DNA from: Henckelia pumila
Lineage: Eukaryota; Streptophyta; Magnoliopsida; Lamiales; Gesneriaceae
NCBI RefSeq assembly: GCF_033568475.1
Contig: NC_133122.1
Location: forward strand, 141,491,402-141,555,401
Direction: 5' to 3'
DNA: 64,000 nt
This document shows positions 1-11,425 of the stretch, in pieces (positions within the stretch are counted from its first letter, which is position 1; each line of letters opens with the position of its first letter). The notes beneath the pieces were generated by a model that had not been told where the DNA came from, searched no databases, and worked only from the letters and a program-made list of their open reading frames with translations. Position numbers and translations under genes: made by a program.

Positions 1-1
1 A

Positions 2-1297
2 AAGTGTTTTCCACCTTCATTTTTTGACATAATGATTCATTTAACAGTTCATCTTGTGCGAGAGGTGAAATTATGTGGCCCAGTTTGGTATAGGTACATG
101 TATCCCTTTGAAAGATACATGAAGATTTTGAAAGGTTATGTGCGAAATCGCAATAGACCGGAAGGTTGCATGGCTGAATGTTATATTGCTGAAGAGGCGG
201 TTGAATTTTGCTCAGACTATCTTGGTAGTTTGCACACAATTGGGATCCCTACAAGTCATCAACAAATAGAACTTACTAAACCTTTGTCGGCTGCAATTGT
301 GCAATCCATTGCTGAGGATGAGTTGCAACAAGCACATCGTTATGTATTGGAAAATGATGTTGACACTGATCGCTATATTGAGTAATTTCTTCCACTTACT
401 AATATGTTCATTAAGTTTTCTTAAATCTACATGTTTGCTTACTCGTAATAATAATTTGAATAGGGAACACATGGCATATTTGAATGCAAGATTTCCACAA
501 AGGGCTAAGTCCAAGAGGTGGTTACAAGATGAGCATAACCGAACGTTTAGTACCTGGTTGCTTGATCGTGTGAGTTCATTTATTATCACAATTGGCGTAC
601 ATTTATTATCATGACTGTGCATAAATAATAAGTTATCACATAAATAATATAGGTTGCACGTGTTGATGATCATTCCACTTATCAAGTATCCGAAAGATTA
701 AAGTGGATGGCGCGTGGACCTTCCAAGCAAGTCTTAAAGTACTCTAGTTATTTGATTGATGGGGTTACTTATGCTACAAGAAAGCGTGATGATATGCGAG
801 TTGTTCAAAACTCCGGAGTCAGCTTAGTTGCAAAGACAATGCAAGTTTCTAGTGCAAAGGATAAACATCCTATCGTGTCAGATATGGTTTTTTATGGAGT
901 AATACAAGAAATATGGGTGGTTGATTACCACAAATTTCAAATTCCGATGTTTAAATGTAATTGGGTGGAGAATAGTAATGGTATCAAGGTAGATGATCTT
1001 GGATTCACGTTGGTCAACCTCCATAGAATTGGATACAAATCTGATTCATTTATTTTAGCGAGCCAAGCGAAGCAAGTTTTTTACATTGAAGCTCCTGAAG
1101 ATCCTTTATGGAGTGTTGTACTTGCGACTCCAAGTAGGGAGTACTTTGAATACACAAAGGGTGAAGAGTTGGAAGAAACTGCAATGCATTATCAGTCTTC
1201 TAGCAGAGGGTTAGCACCAATGGATGTTGATGTTGCAGATGACAATGAACCATGCATTCGTGAAGACTGTGATGGGATTTGGGTTGAAAATAATTAA
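2..1297 (+). CDS. TNP2-like CACTA transposase, C-terminal part (DUF4218 + DUF4216)
   Basis: The frame is open from base 2 and the 5' part is off the window. I read three exons: 2-381, 464-569 and 653-1297, with GT/AG introns at 382-463 and 570-652 that keep one frame. The first exon is a DUF4218 domain (motifs GPVWYRYMYPFERYM and YVRNRNRPEGCMAE). The third exon holds DUF4216 (YGVIQEIWVVDYHKFQIPMF, then a NLHRIGYKSDSFILASQAKQ segment and the FYIEAPEDPLW block, where many relatives have D). These two domains follow the Transposase_21 catalytic region in plant TNP2 proteins, which would lie to the left. No stop interrupts the visible part. The family cuts and pastes the element in the nucleus; whether this copy is active is unknown. 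Confidence 0.9.
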
Positions 1298-2550
1298 GTA
1301 CTTAAGTTTCACATTTGAGATGAGTTTGTAAAAAATTTACATTGAGATGTTATTTACGCTTTGAAGATGCTTGTTTGACATTGTTAGTTATGATCAGATA
1401 TTTTTTGACATTCAGTAATCGAACAATGGCAAATTAGTAGTTCTTGGATATTGAGAGTACTTCTATCTTACATGAATTGTTCTTATTTTTTGTTGTTGCC
1501 TATATTTCTTTCTTATTTCTAGACAATGCATTTATTTGTGATTACATAATGCGTCTAAAAGTTGACAGGAAAGAGTTCGACAACTAGCGAATACTTATCA
1601 GTGCTTGTATTTGCTGTAGGTTTTGGCTTCTGAAAAGCTGTTGGAGAACAAATATAAAGCTGCCCAACGAAGCAAAGCAGTTACTGATTAGCGTCTGCTG
1701 TTTCAAAGTTTTTTCTGCTTTTTTGGGGCTAAATCTGGTTTGAACTGTAGAATAGCAAGCACTTATTTTCAATATATTTTAATTGATTTAACGGTTTAAT
1801 TCATCTTTTAATTTCTGTCCGCTGTCTTTGATTTGAAAACAGGCCATCGACAAAGTTCCTTTACTCCCAGGTTTTCTTGAGCTCGTAGGGATAGTGTATT
1901 CATCTGTGAGTATCTTTATTTTTGTGAATGGCTTATCTATGTAGTTTATACCAATAATGTTGCATACTCGTTGGTTTTCCCTAAATTAATGTAATTTTGG
2001 TTTTTTTCTTTTAATGTGGATATCCATATATCCTTCAGGATAAGCCCTTAGATGATTGGCAAGGCCCCACAGTAATACTTTGTATATTGCATGGATCGAT
2101 GTCAGCTGAGTGGAGATAAGTTGAGCAGGGAAATGTCCCAGCTCAGTTTGATCCTTTAATTCCAGTTGAGCTGAAAAACTCAACCCAGATGATACCTTGA
2201 ACTTAGTTGAGGAACTCTTTAGCTCAGCTCTTTCTTTTATCCCTACGAATTTGTGATGACTAGAAAGGTGGCTTGCAATACAAAGAGTTGCACCATCAGC
2301 CAACAATTAGTATAAAAATTAGGTCTGCTTATGTTTTGTGTGCTGAACTTTTTCATCTTATATTGATGTTAAATCTATCTGTTATGTGCCATTCGTCTCA
2401 TAGATTCTATTAACTTCAGTCTTGTTAAAACTTTTTGTTAGAATCACTCACTTTGCTAATGGCAGATTAAATTTTTTGCAGAATCAGATTAGTGAAGTTG
2501 GTTCTGCCCTCTACAATTGCAAACAATAAATATTAGTGAAAGAAGCAAAA
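1298..2550. other. Interval between the two CACTA genes
   Basis: Non-coding stretch inside the transposon apart from the possible captured exon at 1843-1905. A 69-nt open segment just after an AG at 1619 (from about 1620, reading VLASEKLLENKYKAAQ) could be a second captured exon, but I do not recognise it. The rest shows nothing clear. Confidence 0.5.
1843..1905 (+). pseudogene. Possible captured exon of a CURT1/CAAD-domain chloroplast protein
   Basis: A 63-nt segment is flanked by an AG acceptor (1841-1842) and a GTGAGT donor (1906 on). It encodes 21 residues beginning AIDKVPLLPGFLELVGI. This pattern (AID-x-x-PL-x-P-x-x-x-ELVGI-x-Y) matches the second membrane-helix region of the CURT1 thylakoid-curvature family (CAAD domain). 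The following WF-x-Y-x-x-L exon was not found. The fragment sits between the two transposase genes, so it looks like a host exon captured by the element. The match is short and made from memory; chance or another CAAD protein is possible. Confidence 0.45.
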
Positions 2551-5500
2551 ATGGGAAAGGGTAAAGAGAAATTAGAATATGCTGCCACTATTTCAGACGC
2601 AAAGTTGGGCAAGGGTAAAGAAAAAGTAGAATATGCTACCACTAGAGAGAGTTGGTATGGTAACACTGGGTTGGATTCTGCTGACACCGACACCACTAGA
2701 ACTCCTAGAGGTCGCACAAAAATGGATAGTCTTGCAATACAAAGAGTTAAAGGAATTAAAAAGGATGTTGCATTCAACAAACTGGGACAGCCAGTTGGAG
2801 AAGCTGCTATTGGAATGCAGAGTTACATTGGCGTGGTTGCACGGGAAAAGGTCAAGATTTCTTACAAGACATGGAAGCAAGTTCCAATAGATGTTAAAGA
2901 ATTGATATGTGATTCGGTTAATGTAAGTAATTTATCATGTATTAAAATATAGGATATATTTAATATGTTTATGTTATTAATTTCTAATGTATTCTCGCTT
3001 TTGTTATTTGTAGTTGTCATATAATGTTGACGCAAAGTGGAAGAAGGGTTGTTTGAGATCAGCAAACAGTAAGTGGCGTCAATACAAAGCCCATCTTACG
3101 CAGACGTTTATTTTAGGCAAGCTTGATAAACCTGAGGAGTTGTATGAGCCACCTGCTATTCATGGTATACCAAAAGATGATTGGAGTGCGTTTGTCATCA
3201 GTCGTATGTCTGGAGACTTCATTGTAAGATTCTTTATTATTTTATAATTTGTACATAATCAACCAAAAGTCATTCTTTAACTATTATTCAAATTTGACTT
3301 GTCGCATATTTGAAATGACTAGAAACTAAGTGAGCAACAAAAAGATAGAAGAAAACAAAACGTATATCCTCATCGGCTTTCACGCAAGGGATATGCACGA
3401 TTTGCGTCTGAAATAGTAAGTATTTCTTTACAAACCATCCAAATTATTCACATACAATTTATTCACATGTGTTATTGTATTTTTCTTCCTTGTAGGCGGC
3501 TGAATTAGGTGACGATGATGACATTAACAGGGCTATTATGTGGAAGAAAGGATGAGCCAACAAAGCAGGAAACTTTTAAGGGGAGGATTTGACGCAAAGA
3601 GTACAAAAGATTGTAAGTGAATTCACATTTTAGAAAATCAGCATGTTTTTTGAAATGACAATTGTTTTAGTAATTATTCTTTTAATTTGCATGACAGGAT
3701 GATTATATCCAACAAAAAAGAGATGGTGTGCTGAGAATTGAAGGGACAAAAGAGGATATCCTTTCAAAAGCACTTGAGACCAAAGAATATGATGGGCGTG
3801 TGAGGGGGATTGGAGGTCATGTCACTCCAACCTTATATTTCAATGCTGGCAGAACATTGAAGAGCAGTGGAGTTCCCACAGATGTACTCGTGGAGCATGA
3901 AAGGAAGTTGATGGAAGCAAATAGAATAATTTCAGAATAAGGTGCACGCTTACAAAGACTTGAGGAAATGATGCATAACATGGGTGCACGCGACATTTTA
4001 ATGGATGACAAAGGCAGTTGCTCAGTGAAAAATCAAGTTAACCAAGCCAAGATGGAAGACAATGATTATGAAGACGTGCTGATTTTGATCAAAGCCGATG
4101 CTTTACAGGTATGACAATAGTTTGAGTCATATTAAATAGATGTAATAAAACTTATTGACATGTCTATTTGTCTTTTTTAGGGTAAATCAGCTGCATTAAC
4201 TTTGGAATCTAGCACAAATATTGTTGCTTATGGTACAATTATTTGTGTTGATCCTCAAAAGTTGCTTCATGGGGTTCCATTACCAAAGAATTGCTACCGA
4301 GTCTCTATTGATGTAGTAGTTGATAAATCAGCGCCTTTGCCATTTCCTATTGCAAATGAATGTGAAGTAGTGGGCGATGCTCTTGGAACCCATGTGGCTT
4401 GGCCACAACACTTGATAGTGGAGCAAGATAAGGTATATGTGATATTGCAACTTTATTCATTATTCAACCTATCTAACTTGTATGTATTTACAATTAATAG
4501 AAGCCTCGAAAGAAGGATTTGGCACCACCCAAAGAGAAACATGTTGTGTCACCTTCTGTCCCACTGTCACTACATATGATGTATTGTTATAGCAAGCATG
4601 CTTTGGGTGAAGGAAGATTTATATCACTGCGTTTAGATCGTGAGGTGTTCGATGATGATTGTGTAATTATTTTGCACTGTGAGGACATTGATGGTTTGTA
4701 TCATGTTGGGCCAATATCAGGCAATTGTGTAATTGCCTATATATGGTAAGTTTTTTGGGTTTTAAGCTAAGTAATACATCAACTTCATATTTTTGCTTAC
4801 ATTCATTTTATTTTATTATATTTACAATGAAAGGTATCTTTACAAAAAAATGTTGGAAGATAACAAGGAAGGAAAATTCATATTTGTGAATCCACACAGA
4901 ATCTCGAATATGGGAGAAACTACGCACGACAAAAAGAGTAAGCTTGAAAGGTTGAACCAAAGGGCGAGTGCTTTAGCAGATAGACTGAGTGGTGCATCGG
5001 TTGATCAACTAGTTTTGGCGCCATGTAATATCGGGTAAGTAAATATTTAAATATCAATTTGGTTGCTTTATTTCGATTATTTATTGAATTAGAAGCACTA
5101 ATTATGTTTTTTTTGCGTAGCTATCATTGGATTCTCACTGTTATTCAACCATACAAGGATGTTATTTATGTGTTGGATTCCTTAAGTCACCGCATTCGTG
5201 ATGATGATTGGAAATATGTAGTGGATATGTGAGTTTATATTTATTTATTTTTATCAAATATTTATTTCACTCATACAAAAACTCATATATCAAGTATATT
5301 GAAGGGCCTTGCGATTGTTTAACTCAAACAAAGGAAGGAAGGGTAGAAAGAATGCTATGTGGGTAGTAGTACAAGTATGCATAATTTATGTTTAATATAT
5401 TATGTTTAAATATCTAAATTTGTCACCAAAAATTTTTCTCTACTACCATAGGGTCCTCGGCAGCCAGATGCAAAACAATGTGGTCTTTATATGATGAGAT

Positions 5501-5741
5501 ATATGAGACAAATTATTCAAGAAGTTGAGAATATCGAGAACGTTTCACTACGATCAATATTAATCTTTCTTAACTCAAATAATTACAACTAAATTGTTTT
5601 AAATTTGCAAAGTTATTGTTATATGATTTTTTATTAACATAATATATGTGACAGTTCTCAAAAGGTGAGTACTCGTTAGAAGAAATTAAAGAGGTGCTTT
5701 CAGAGTTGACAGAATGTATACAAGAACACGTTTATGAATAG
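2551..5741 (+). pseudogene. CACTA second gene: Transposase_24 domain joined to a ULP1-like (C48) protease, with in-frame stops
   Basis: I read about twelve exons: 2551-2922, 3014-3223, 3323-3415, 3496-3612, 3698-4108, 4181-4432, 4501-4745, 4834-5034, 5121-5228, 5305-5374, 5452-about 5560 and 5655-5741. The donor after the eleventh is unclear; the other junctions are GT/AG and keep frame. The first exons encode a plant Transposase_24 (Ptta/En/Spm) region: YKTWKQVP, then LSYNVDAKWK, then YPHRLSRKGYA, then VRGIGGHVTPTLYFN. A DUF8039-like block follows (4181-4432). The end is a ULP1 cysteine-protease fold with His in YHWILTVIQP, Asp in VLDSLSH and Cys in QCGLYMMRYM, the usual His-Asp-Cys order. 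Start ATG 2551 is the first in frame. Stops TGA 3553, TAA 3577 and TAA 3938 interrupt it; all lie where the frame otherwise continues, so they look like nonsense mutations. The family would cleave SUMO-like conjugates or act in transposition; that role is unproven. Confidence 0.82.
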
Positions 5742-6960
5742 GTATGCACATGTATTTTGTGTCTTGAATAATGCAACAACTATCATAATGCATGGATGCA
5801 TTGAATTAATTAAAGCCTTGAGTGCATGGAGTACATGCATGAATTTGGTGGTTTGGGCACATGCAACTACTGTCCATATTTTTTTTTCAAGCAGACAGTA
5901 GGCGAGGCCTTCTGAAACTGGTTCGAATGTGTGTTGTTTACGTTATTTTCATGCTTCTTTTTCCTTTGCGTCTGTGATTCCCTTAGCGGTTCCTAGTGCG
6001 ATATTATACCTATACTCCCAATTCAAATGCTTCCCAGATTGCTCCTTAGATGTGAATAGAAACTTGTCTAAAGAACTATTTCTCATAAACTCATATACTA
6101 ATAGCCTATGCCTCCCTTCTGATCAGAATCCTATCAATCTCATCAGATTCAACTGGTGGGTGCTACTGATCGTCGCCACCTCCATTCTGAACTGTTTCTC
6201 GCCTTGCTCGATCCCCTCCAACTGCTTGACTGCCATAACAGTTCTATTAGCAAGAACCACTGCTATCCATTTGATCGATTAAGTAAAAATTCATATAATT
6301 AGTTGTTGCGCATGCATGATATAATTAATGTTCCAGAAAGTAGGCGAGGCCTGCAGCAGGCTTATCTTATCTTTTGAATCATCATTGATTTTCTTCTTGT
6401 TCTTGGTCATGATTGACTAAAGGGTCCAATAATATTCCCAATAATAAAATGAAAAAATCTTATTAATGTGTGATGAACTGTAAATTTACATAAAAATGAA
6501 AGCAGCCCATGTTATGAGGTTTACATTTGTTAGTCTATTTTTTGTTTCATGATGTTTGATATGCTTCCACTGTGTTGTCATTTATAAATTTATGGTTAGA
6601 TTTATATGGTTTGATATGATGTTATATTTAACATGTGTTATCTAATGTTGTATTTCAGAAGTCTGGTTCTTACTGGTGGCGGAGATCGTCTGGTTCTTAC
6701 TGGTGGCGGAGATCGTCGCTAACTGTGGTCGCATTTAGAAAAATTGCATTGTTAGGAACAATTTTCTTTCAATATTGCAGCACCATCTTTGTGGAGATAG
6801 CTAGCGTTAAATGCTTGTTGATACCTTGCAATTTCAATATATTGCAGCACAATGACTCTATACTTTTTTATGAGAATATTTTGCCACAGATTTGCAATTT
6901 CATGTATTTTAATAGTGTTATTTATATAGAAATTTAAATTTGAAAAAAAAAATCGAAAAC
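5742..6960. other. CACTA 3' non-coding region
   Basis: No convincing coding sequence. The phrase GTAGGCGAGGCCT occurs at about 5898 and again near 6341. A perfect 27-bp tandem duplication (unit beginning GTCTGGTTCTTACTGG) lies at 6661-6714. Confidence 0.6.
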
Positions 6961-7462
6961 AACGTTCTTAACGACAACGTTTTTTATTGGTAGCACAATG
7001 ATTTTTTAAGCAACATCTGCCAAGCACAACGCTTTTTTACACGGAGAAAGCGTTGTCGTAGCTTCAATCCGCAATGCTTTATCTGCGTTGTGATTTCTAC
7101 AAACAACAACGCTTTTGCAGCGTTGTCTTTTATACAATCTACAACGCTTTTTAAGCGTTGTAGATTGTATAAAAGACAACGCTGCAAAAGCGTTGTTGTT
7201 TGTAGAAATCACAACGCATATAAAGCATTGTGGATTGAAGCTACGACAACGCTTCCTCAGTGTACTAAAGCGTTGTAATATCAAAATACCACAACGCTTT
7301 TTAAGCGTTGTCGTATCCAAATACCACAACGCTTTTTAAGCGTTGTGTTTTCCGAAAATCACAACGCTTTTTCCGCGTTGTCTTTGAGCGTGGTCTTTTA
7401 CAACACAGGCTACGACAATGCTTTTTTGGGGTCATTAACAACGCGGAAAAAGCGTTGTCGTA
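6961..7462. repeat. CACTA subterminal repeat region
   Basis: Many copies of ACAACGCTT and AAGCGTTGT occur, often as the palindrome-like unit ACAACGCTTTTTAAGCGTTGT. In En/Spm elements short subterminal repeats bind TNPA-type protein near the ends; that role is inferred here from position. ORFs visible on both strands are by-products of the symmetric repeat. Confidence 0.85.
7026..7276. repeat. 251-bp near-perfect foldback in the CACTA subterminal region
   Basis: Two arms of about 125 bp pair around a centre at 7151. The inner 65 bp of each arm look essentially perfect, and the outer part has a few mismatches and one small indel. The arms are themselves built from the ACAACGCTT motif. Confidence 0.88.
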
Positions 7463-7481
7463 GGCCATTTTTCTTGTAGTG
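7463..7481 (-). repeat. CACTA right terminal inverted repeat
   Basis: Reads CACTACAAGAAAAATGGCC on the minus strand, the standard plant CACTA terminus. Confidence 0.92.
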
Positions 7482-7484
7482 TAT

Positions 7485-7720
7485 ATTTGTGAGATAGGTT
7501 TTCTTCTGTATTAAGAGAGTGAGTGTCTCTTTGGAAACACAGAGAGAGGTTGTAATTTTCCAAATATTATAGTGGAATCTTTTGGTTTTGCCCGTAGTTT
7601 TTACCCTAATAATTATTGGGGGTTTTCCACGTAAATCTTGGTGTCTATTTATTCTTCAATTTTCATAGTTTCTATCTCGTGATGCCGCACTTGGGACCAA
7701 CAGGCTTAACTCTATGATAT
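7485..7720 (+). mobile_element. Remnant of a Copia-type LTR (3' part)
   Basis: The stretch has the typical tail of many plant Copia LTRs: a TGGTTTTGCCCGTAGTTTTTACCC block (7581 on, given in part), then GGGTTTTCCACGTAAATCTTGG (first 20 bases from about 7620) and GTGTCTATTTATTC. No matching second LTR or coding part is nearby, so it is probably a scrap or solo-LTR fragment. Boundaries are approximate. Confidence 0.5.
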
Positions 7721-8703
7721 TCGACAGTTTTAATTACATCCCTCAGTGATGGGTCAATATTGTTTGAAGTTCAAGTAATTTGACAGCCCTTGAGCTGAAA
7801 ATGTCCATGCAAAGCCTACAGAAAAAAATTGGCGAGAGATATTTAATGGATTGAATTTTTTGACGGGGAATTCATTCGTAAACTTACAATAATTAAAAAT
7901 CTAGGAGAAATTACAACTTGTGAAATTTGTTTGTCATCCACTACTGGGATTTTTTTCCCTTTTTTTTACCCGAAATCTCTAAACCTACCAAATATTGCTT
8001 ATTTGACACTAATATAATATATAATACTTTATGTTTTTTGGTAATACATAAGCACAATTATTTATATATATATATATATATAAAATGTGAGAATCCGCTA
8101 TCAGTCTAACACTATCATTCGATGTCGAACTAATAAACTAACGCATTAACCAAGTAAAACAAACTCAGCAAATTCTGTGCAACATAATCGCCCAAGAAGA
8201 ATTTGACAAGGAAAACCGAAACTTCTTCCATTTGTAAAAAATTTACTTATTTCATCAATTCAGTCACCTCTTGGAGCATACATAAACATAATTATTATCC
8301 CATGCGTGTAGGGTAGCCTCAACGTGGGACAATGGGATTTTTTGAGAAGAAAGTTGTAATCCAAATAATGTATTTCGTAACTTTAATTAATATAATATTT
8401 TCCGTTCATCAAAATTCGTAATTTTGCACTCAATCGGAGTCAAAATAATCAATTAGGTACAACAAATTAATGATTCTTAAAATCAAAGACGTGTATGGAT
8501 GGGTCTCTTAACTAATTTGACATCAACGAATCAATTTTTGTTTGTGAAACACAAATATTGCTTCACAATTATCTCTGTTTTCACAATATTACAACTTCAA
8601 TTCGATTCATTTAGGAAATTTAGGCAAATAATTTATAAAATTTTATCTTTCTTTTTTGAAATTATAAAGTTTTATCTTAATAATATATCATAAAATGTGT
8701 TAT

Positions 8704-8738
<35 letters not shown>

Positions 8739-8807
8739 ATGATTGATTGATCGTTTTATTTTATACTGAAGATACTTATAATAAATATATCATAAAATGT
8801 GTTATCA

Positions 8808-8838
<31 letters not shown>

Positions 8839-9660
8839 ATGATTGATTGATCGTTTTATTTTATACTGAAGATACTTATAAAAAAAATTATATTTCAAAA
8901 TATAGTTGAATTTAAATGGTAATATAATGAATTTTTCACACATGCATTTATAATTTGATATATGTTTATTAATAATATCTAATACATATATAATAGAGAA
9001 GATATATTTGATTGACAATATTAATTAATACGCAATATAATATATATCTTACTATATTATTATAGTAGACACATTCTAATTAACTAACTTTCAATTAATT
9101 GATGAAATATGATTTGAAATTACCATTATATCCTAACATGATTTTTAATTAAACCAAAATTATTAGATAAATTAGACATTTTATATGACTTTCTCTTTTA
9201 AAGCCATTATATGTTTTATTATTGACCAAAATAACGCTCACTTCCACTTTGTGTCATTTAATTTTTTTATTTACGAAAATAACACTCATTTTTTAAAATG
9301 GATATATATATATTGCGTTTTTTTTATTATTTGTTTAGGAAAATAGTATATTTTCTTGTATTTTTTAAATTTTTAAATTTATTTTTATTTTTTGTTTTTT
9401 TTAAAAAAAAAACGATTATATGAGCACGCAACGCTTGCAGCGGATACTAATGATTAATTAATGGTGGGGGGTAATGAAGTAGAAAATGAAGAGTACCAAA
9501 ATAAATTCACAATTCAAAGTGGTATATTTATATGTAATAATAATAATAATAATAATAAATATGTTAGATCGAAGCTCAATATTCACTCACGGGTCAAAAC
9601 TGTTGAAGTTGATTGTGATTTTGAATGAAAAAAATTATAAAATATTGTTTAATTTCTTGT
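7721..9660. other. AT-rich intergenic region upstream of the bHLH gene
   Basis: Only simple repeats and low-complexity DNA are visible: TA runs near 8060-8085, 8709-8734 and 8808-8834, a TAA run at about 9531-9557, and the 102-bp tandem duplication listed separately. No supported gene. Confidence 0.6.
8687..8890. repeat. 102-bp tandem duplication containing a TA run
   Basis: The unit (ATCATAAAATGTGTTATCAA, a TA run, then GTCATGATTGATTGATCG and a TTTATACTGAAGATAC tail) is present twice, at about 8687-8788 and 8789-8890. The copies differ mainly in TA-run length. Confidence 0.9.
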
Positions 9661-9677
9661 AATAAAGTAAATGGCAC

Positions 9678-9685
9678 TATAAAAT
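9678..9685 (+). promoter_or_regulatory. Putative TATA box of the bHLH gene
   Basis: TATAAAAT lies about 105 bp upstream of the start codon at 9788 in a suitable context (CACTATAAAATAGGCCC). Confidence 0.55.
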
Positions 9686-9787
9686 AGGCCCTGATGTGTA
9701 AAATATTAAAGCACACCATTGATCCGATCCCTCTCATGATCAACAAGAAAAGCATATATTTTTTTCCTTTCCTATCTCAAACTCACA

Positions 9788-11385
9788 ATGAACATGGAAA
9801 ACCAGCTTGAAGCTCTCTATTTGGCAAACTTGCTTTTCCGATCCCAAGAACAATTCGCCAGGCCAAACATGTTGTTCCAAACCCAAGAATCGCGCAGGTG
9901 CGGATATATATATATATATATCGCAAAACACGATAATTATACTGATACATATATATTCCTATTAACTAAGTTTCTTGACGAGATTGATTCTGTTCGATTG
10001 TTGTTGTAGTCACGTCCATGAATTCGGTGCCGCGGCGTGTTACGACTCGGGAGCTTCCGATCCAACTCAGGAAGCATTGGCTTCAAGGAACGTTGCTTTA
10101 GAACGGAATAGGAGGGAGAAACTCAACCAAAAGATATGTGCACTTAGAGCTGCGGTGCCTATCATTACCAAGGTGCTTGTTAAACACATGATCATTCTTC
10201 ATGTAAAATTTCTTTCTAGGGATAAAATTGCATACACTACCCATTTGCAATCACGAGACTGCCGACGTGTTTTCAAATTTTGAGACTCGTATAAACGAGG
10301 GAGTCTGTGCTCAAAATTTAAAAACATAAGATGTATATACCCAAGATTTGACAATATATACGATGAAATAATTATTATTTTTTTTTCTCGAGATTTCACA
10401 TTGGTATATATATAGTGTGTCAATAGATACAAATAATGTATGCCATGCTTTAATTTATAGTTTTTTTTACCTGATATATAATTTGACAAATGGTGAAACA
10501 AATTTGATGTAGATGGACAAAGCATCAACCATCAAAGATGCAATTGAGTACATTCGATCCCTTCATGAACAAGAGAGGATAATCCTAGCAGAAATTTCAG
10601 ATTTGGAAAACTCCAAGCCATCAAATGGTCACGAATTCGATCATCAAGACGCCGCCGCCGCCGCATCGTCTTGTTATAGACCAAATGCACCAACAATGGA
10701 CCAAGATTGCTTTAATTTTGCGGGATCAGCAATTATTTCATCCCCTATTGAAGTTTTTCAGGTGGGTTTTTTGATGGTTTTGTTATATATAGTTGACTCG
10801 ACTCGGTTCTAAGTATAGTTCTTGGCCCGTCACGCGCTTTGGTTCATGGCCCGGGTGGAGCTCGAACTTGAAATTACTGATAAAAATTTACTTAGATTTA
10901 TGAAGGGGCTGGGCCATATGCCCATATAATATATATACATACTTTTAATATTCAACAATTATTTAAATAATTAGTGAGTACGTAACTAAATAAGTAGATT
11001 GATCGAGTTCGGGTTCGAGTTGGGATGAACATGTATGTAATTGTTGGTGTGCAGTTAAAAGTAGTGAACATGGGAGAGAAGACAGTAGTAGTAACCTTGG
11101 AGTGCAATAAAGGAAGAGACACGATTGTAAAGCTATGTGAAGTGTTTGAATCGTTGAAGCTCAAAATCACTACTGCCAGTATTTCTTCTTTTCCGGGAAG
11201 GCTTCTGAAGACTGTGATCTTTGAGGTACTTTATTCTTTTCACTTCTTCCACTCTCCTTTACACTTCTTCCACTCCTGGATTCTCATGAATATGATTTAA
11301 AATCAAACTCTTCAATCAATCAATATAAAATCTTTTAATTGAATTTTTATCTCTTCAATCAATCATTATAAAATCTTTTAATTGA

Positions 11386-11425
<40 letters not shown>

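Larger units (their letters stand above)
1..7481 (+). mobile_element. CACTA (En/Spm) DNA transposon, right part; left end outside window
   Basis: The element holds a TNP2-type transposase gene 3' part, a Transposase_24/ULP1 gene and a right terminus. It ends at 7481 with GGCCATTTTTCTTGTAGTG (7463-7481), the reverse complement of a classical CACTACAAGAAAAA terminus. About 500 bp of short subterminal repeats built on ACAACGCTT/AAGCGTTGT precede it. CACTA elements normally make a 3-bp target duplication; TAT follows the right end, but the left end is not in the window, so this cannot be checked. The second gene carries several in-frame stops, so the copy is probably not autonomous. Confidence 0.93.

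Noticed and set aside
6984-7339. Several overlapping ORFs of 62-107 codons on both strands
   Set aside because: They are produced by the symmetric ACAACGCTT repeat and foldback in the CACTA end; their sequences are repeats of each other.
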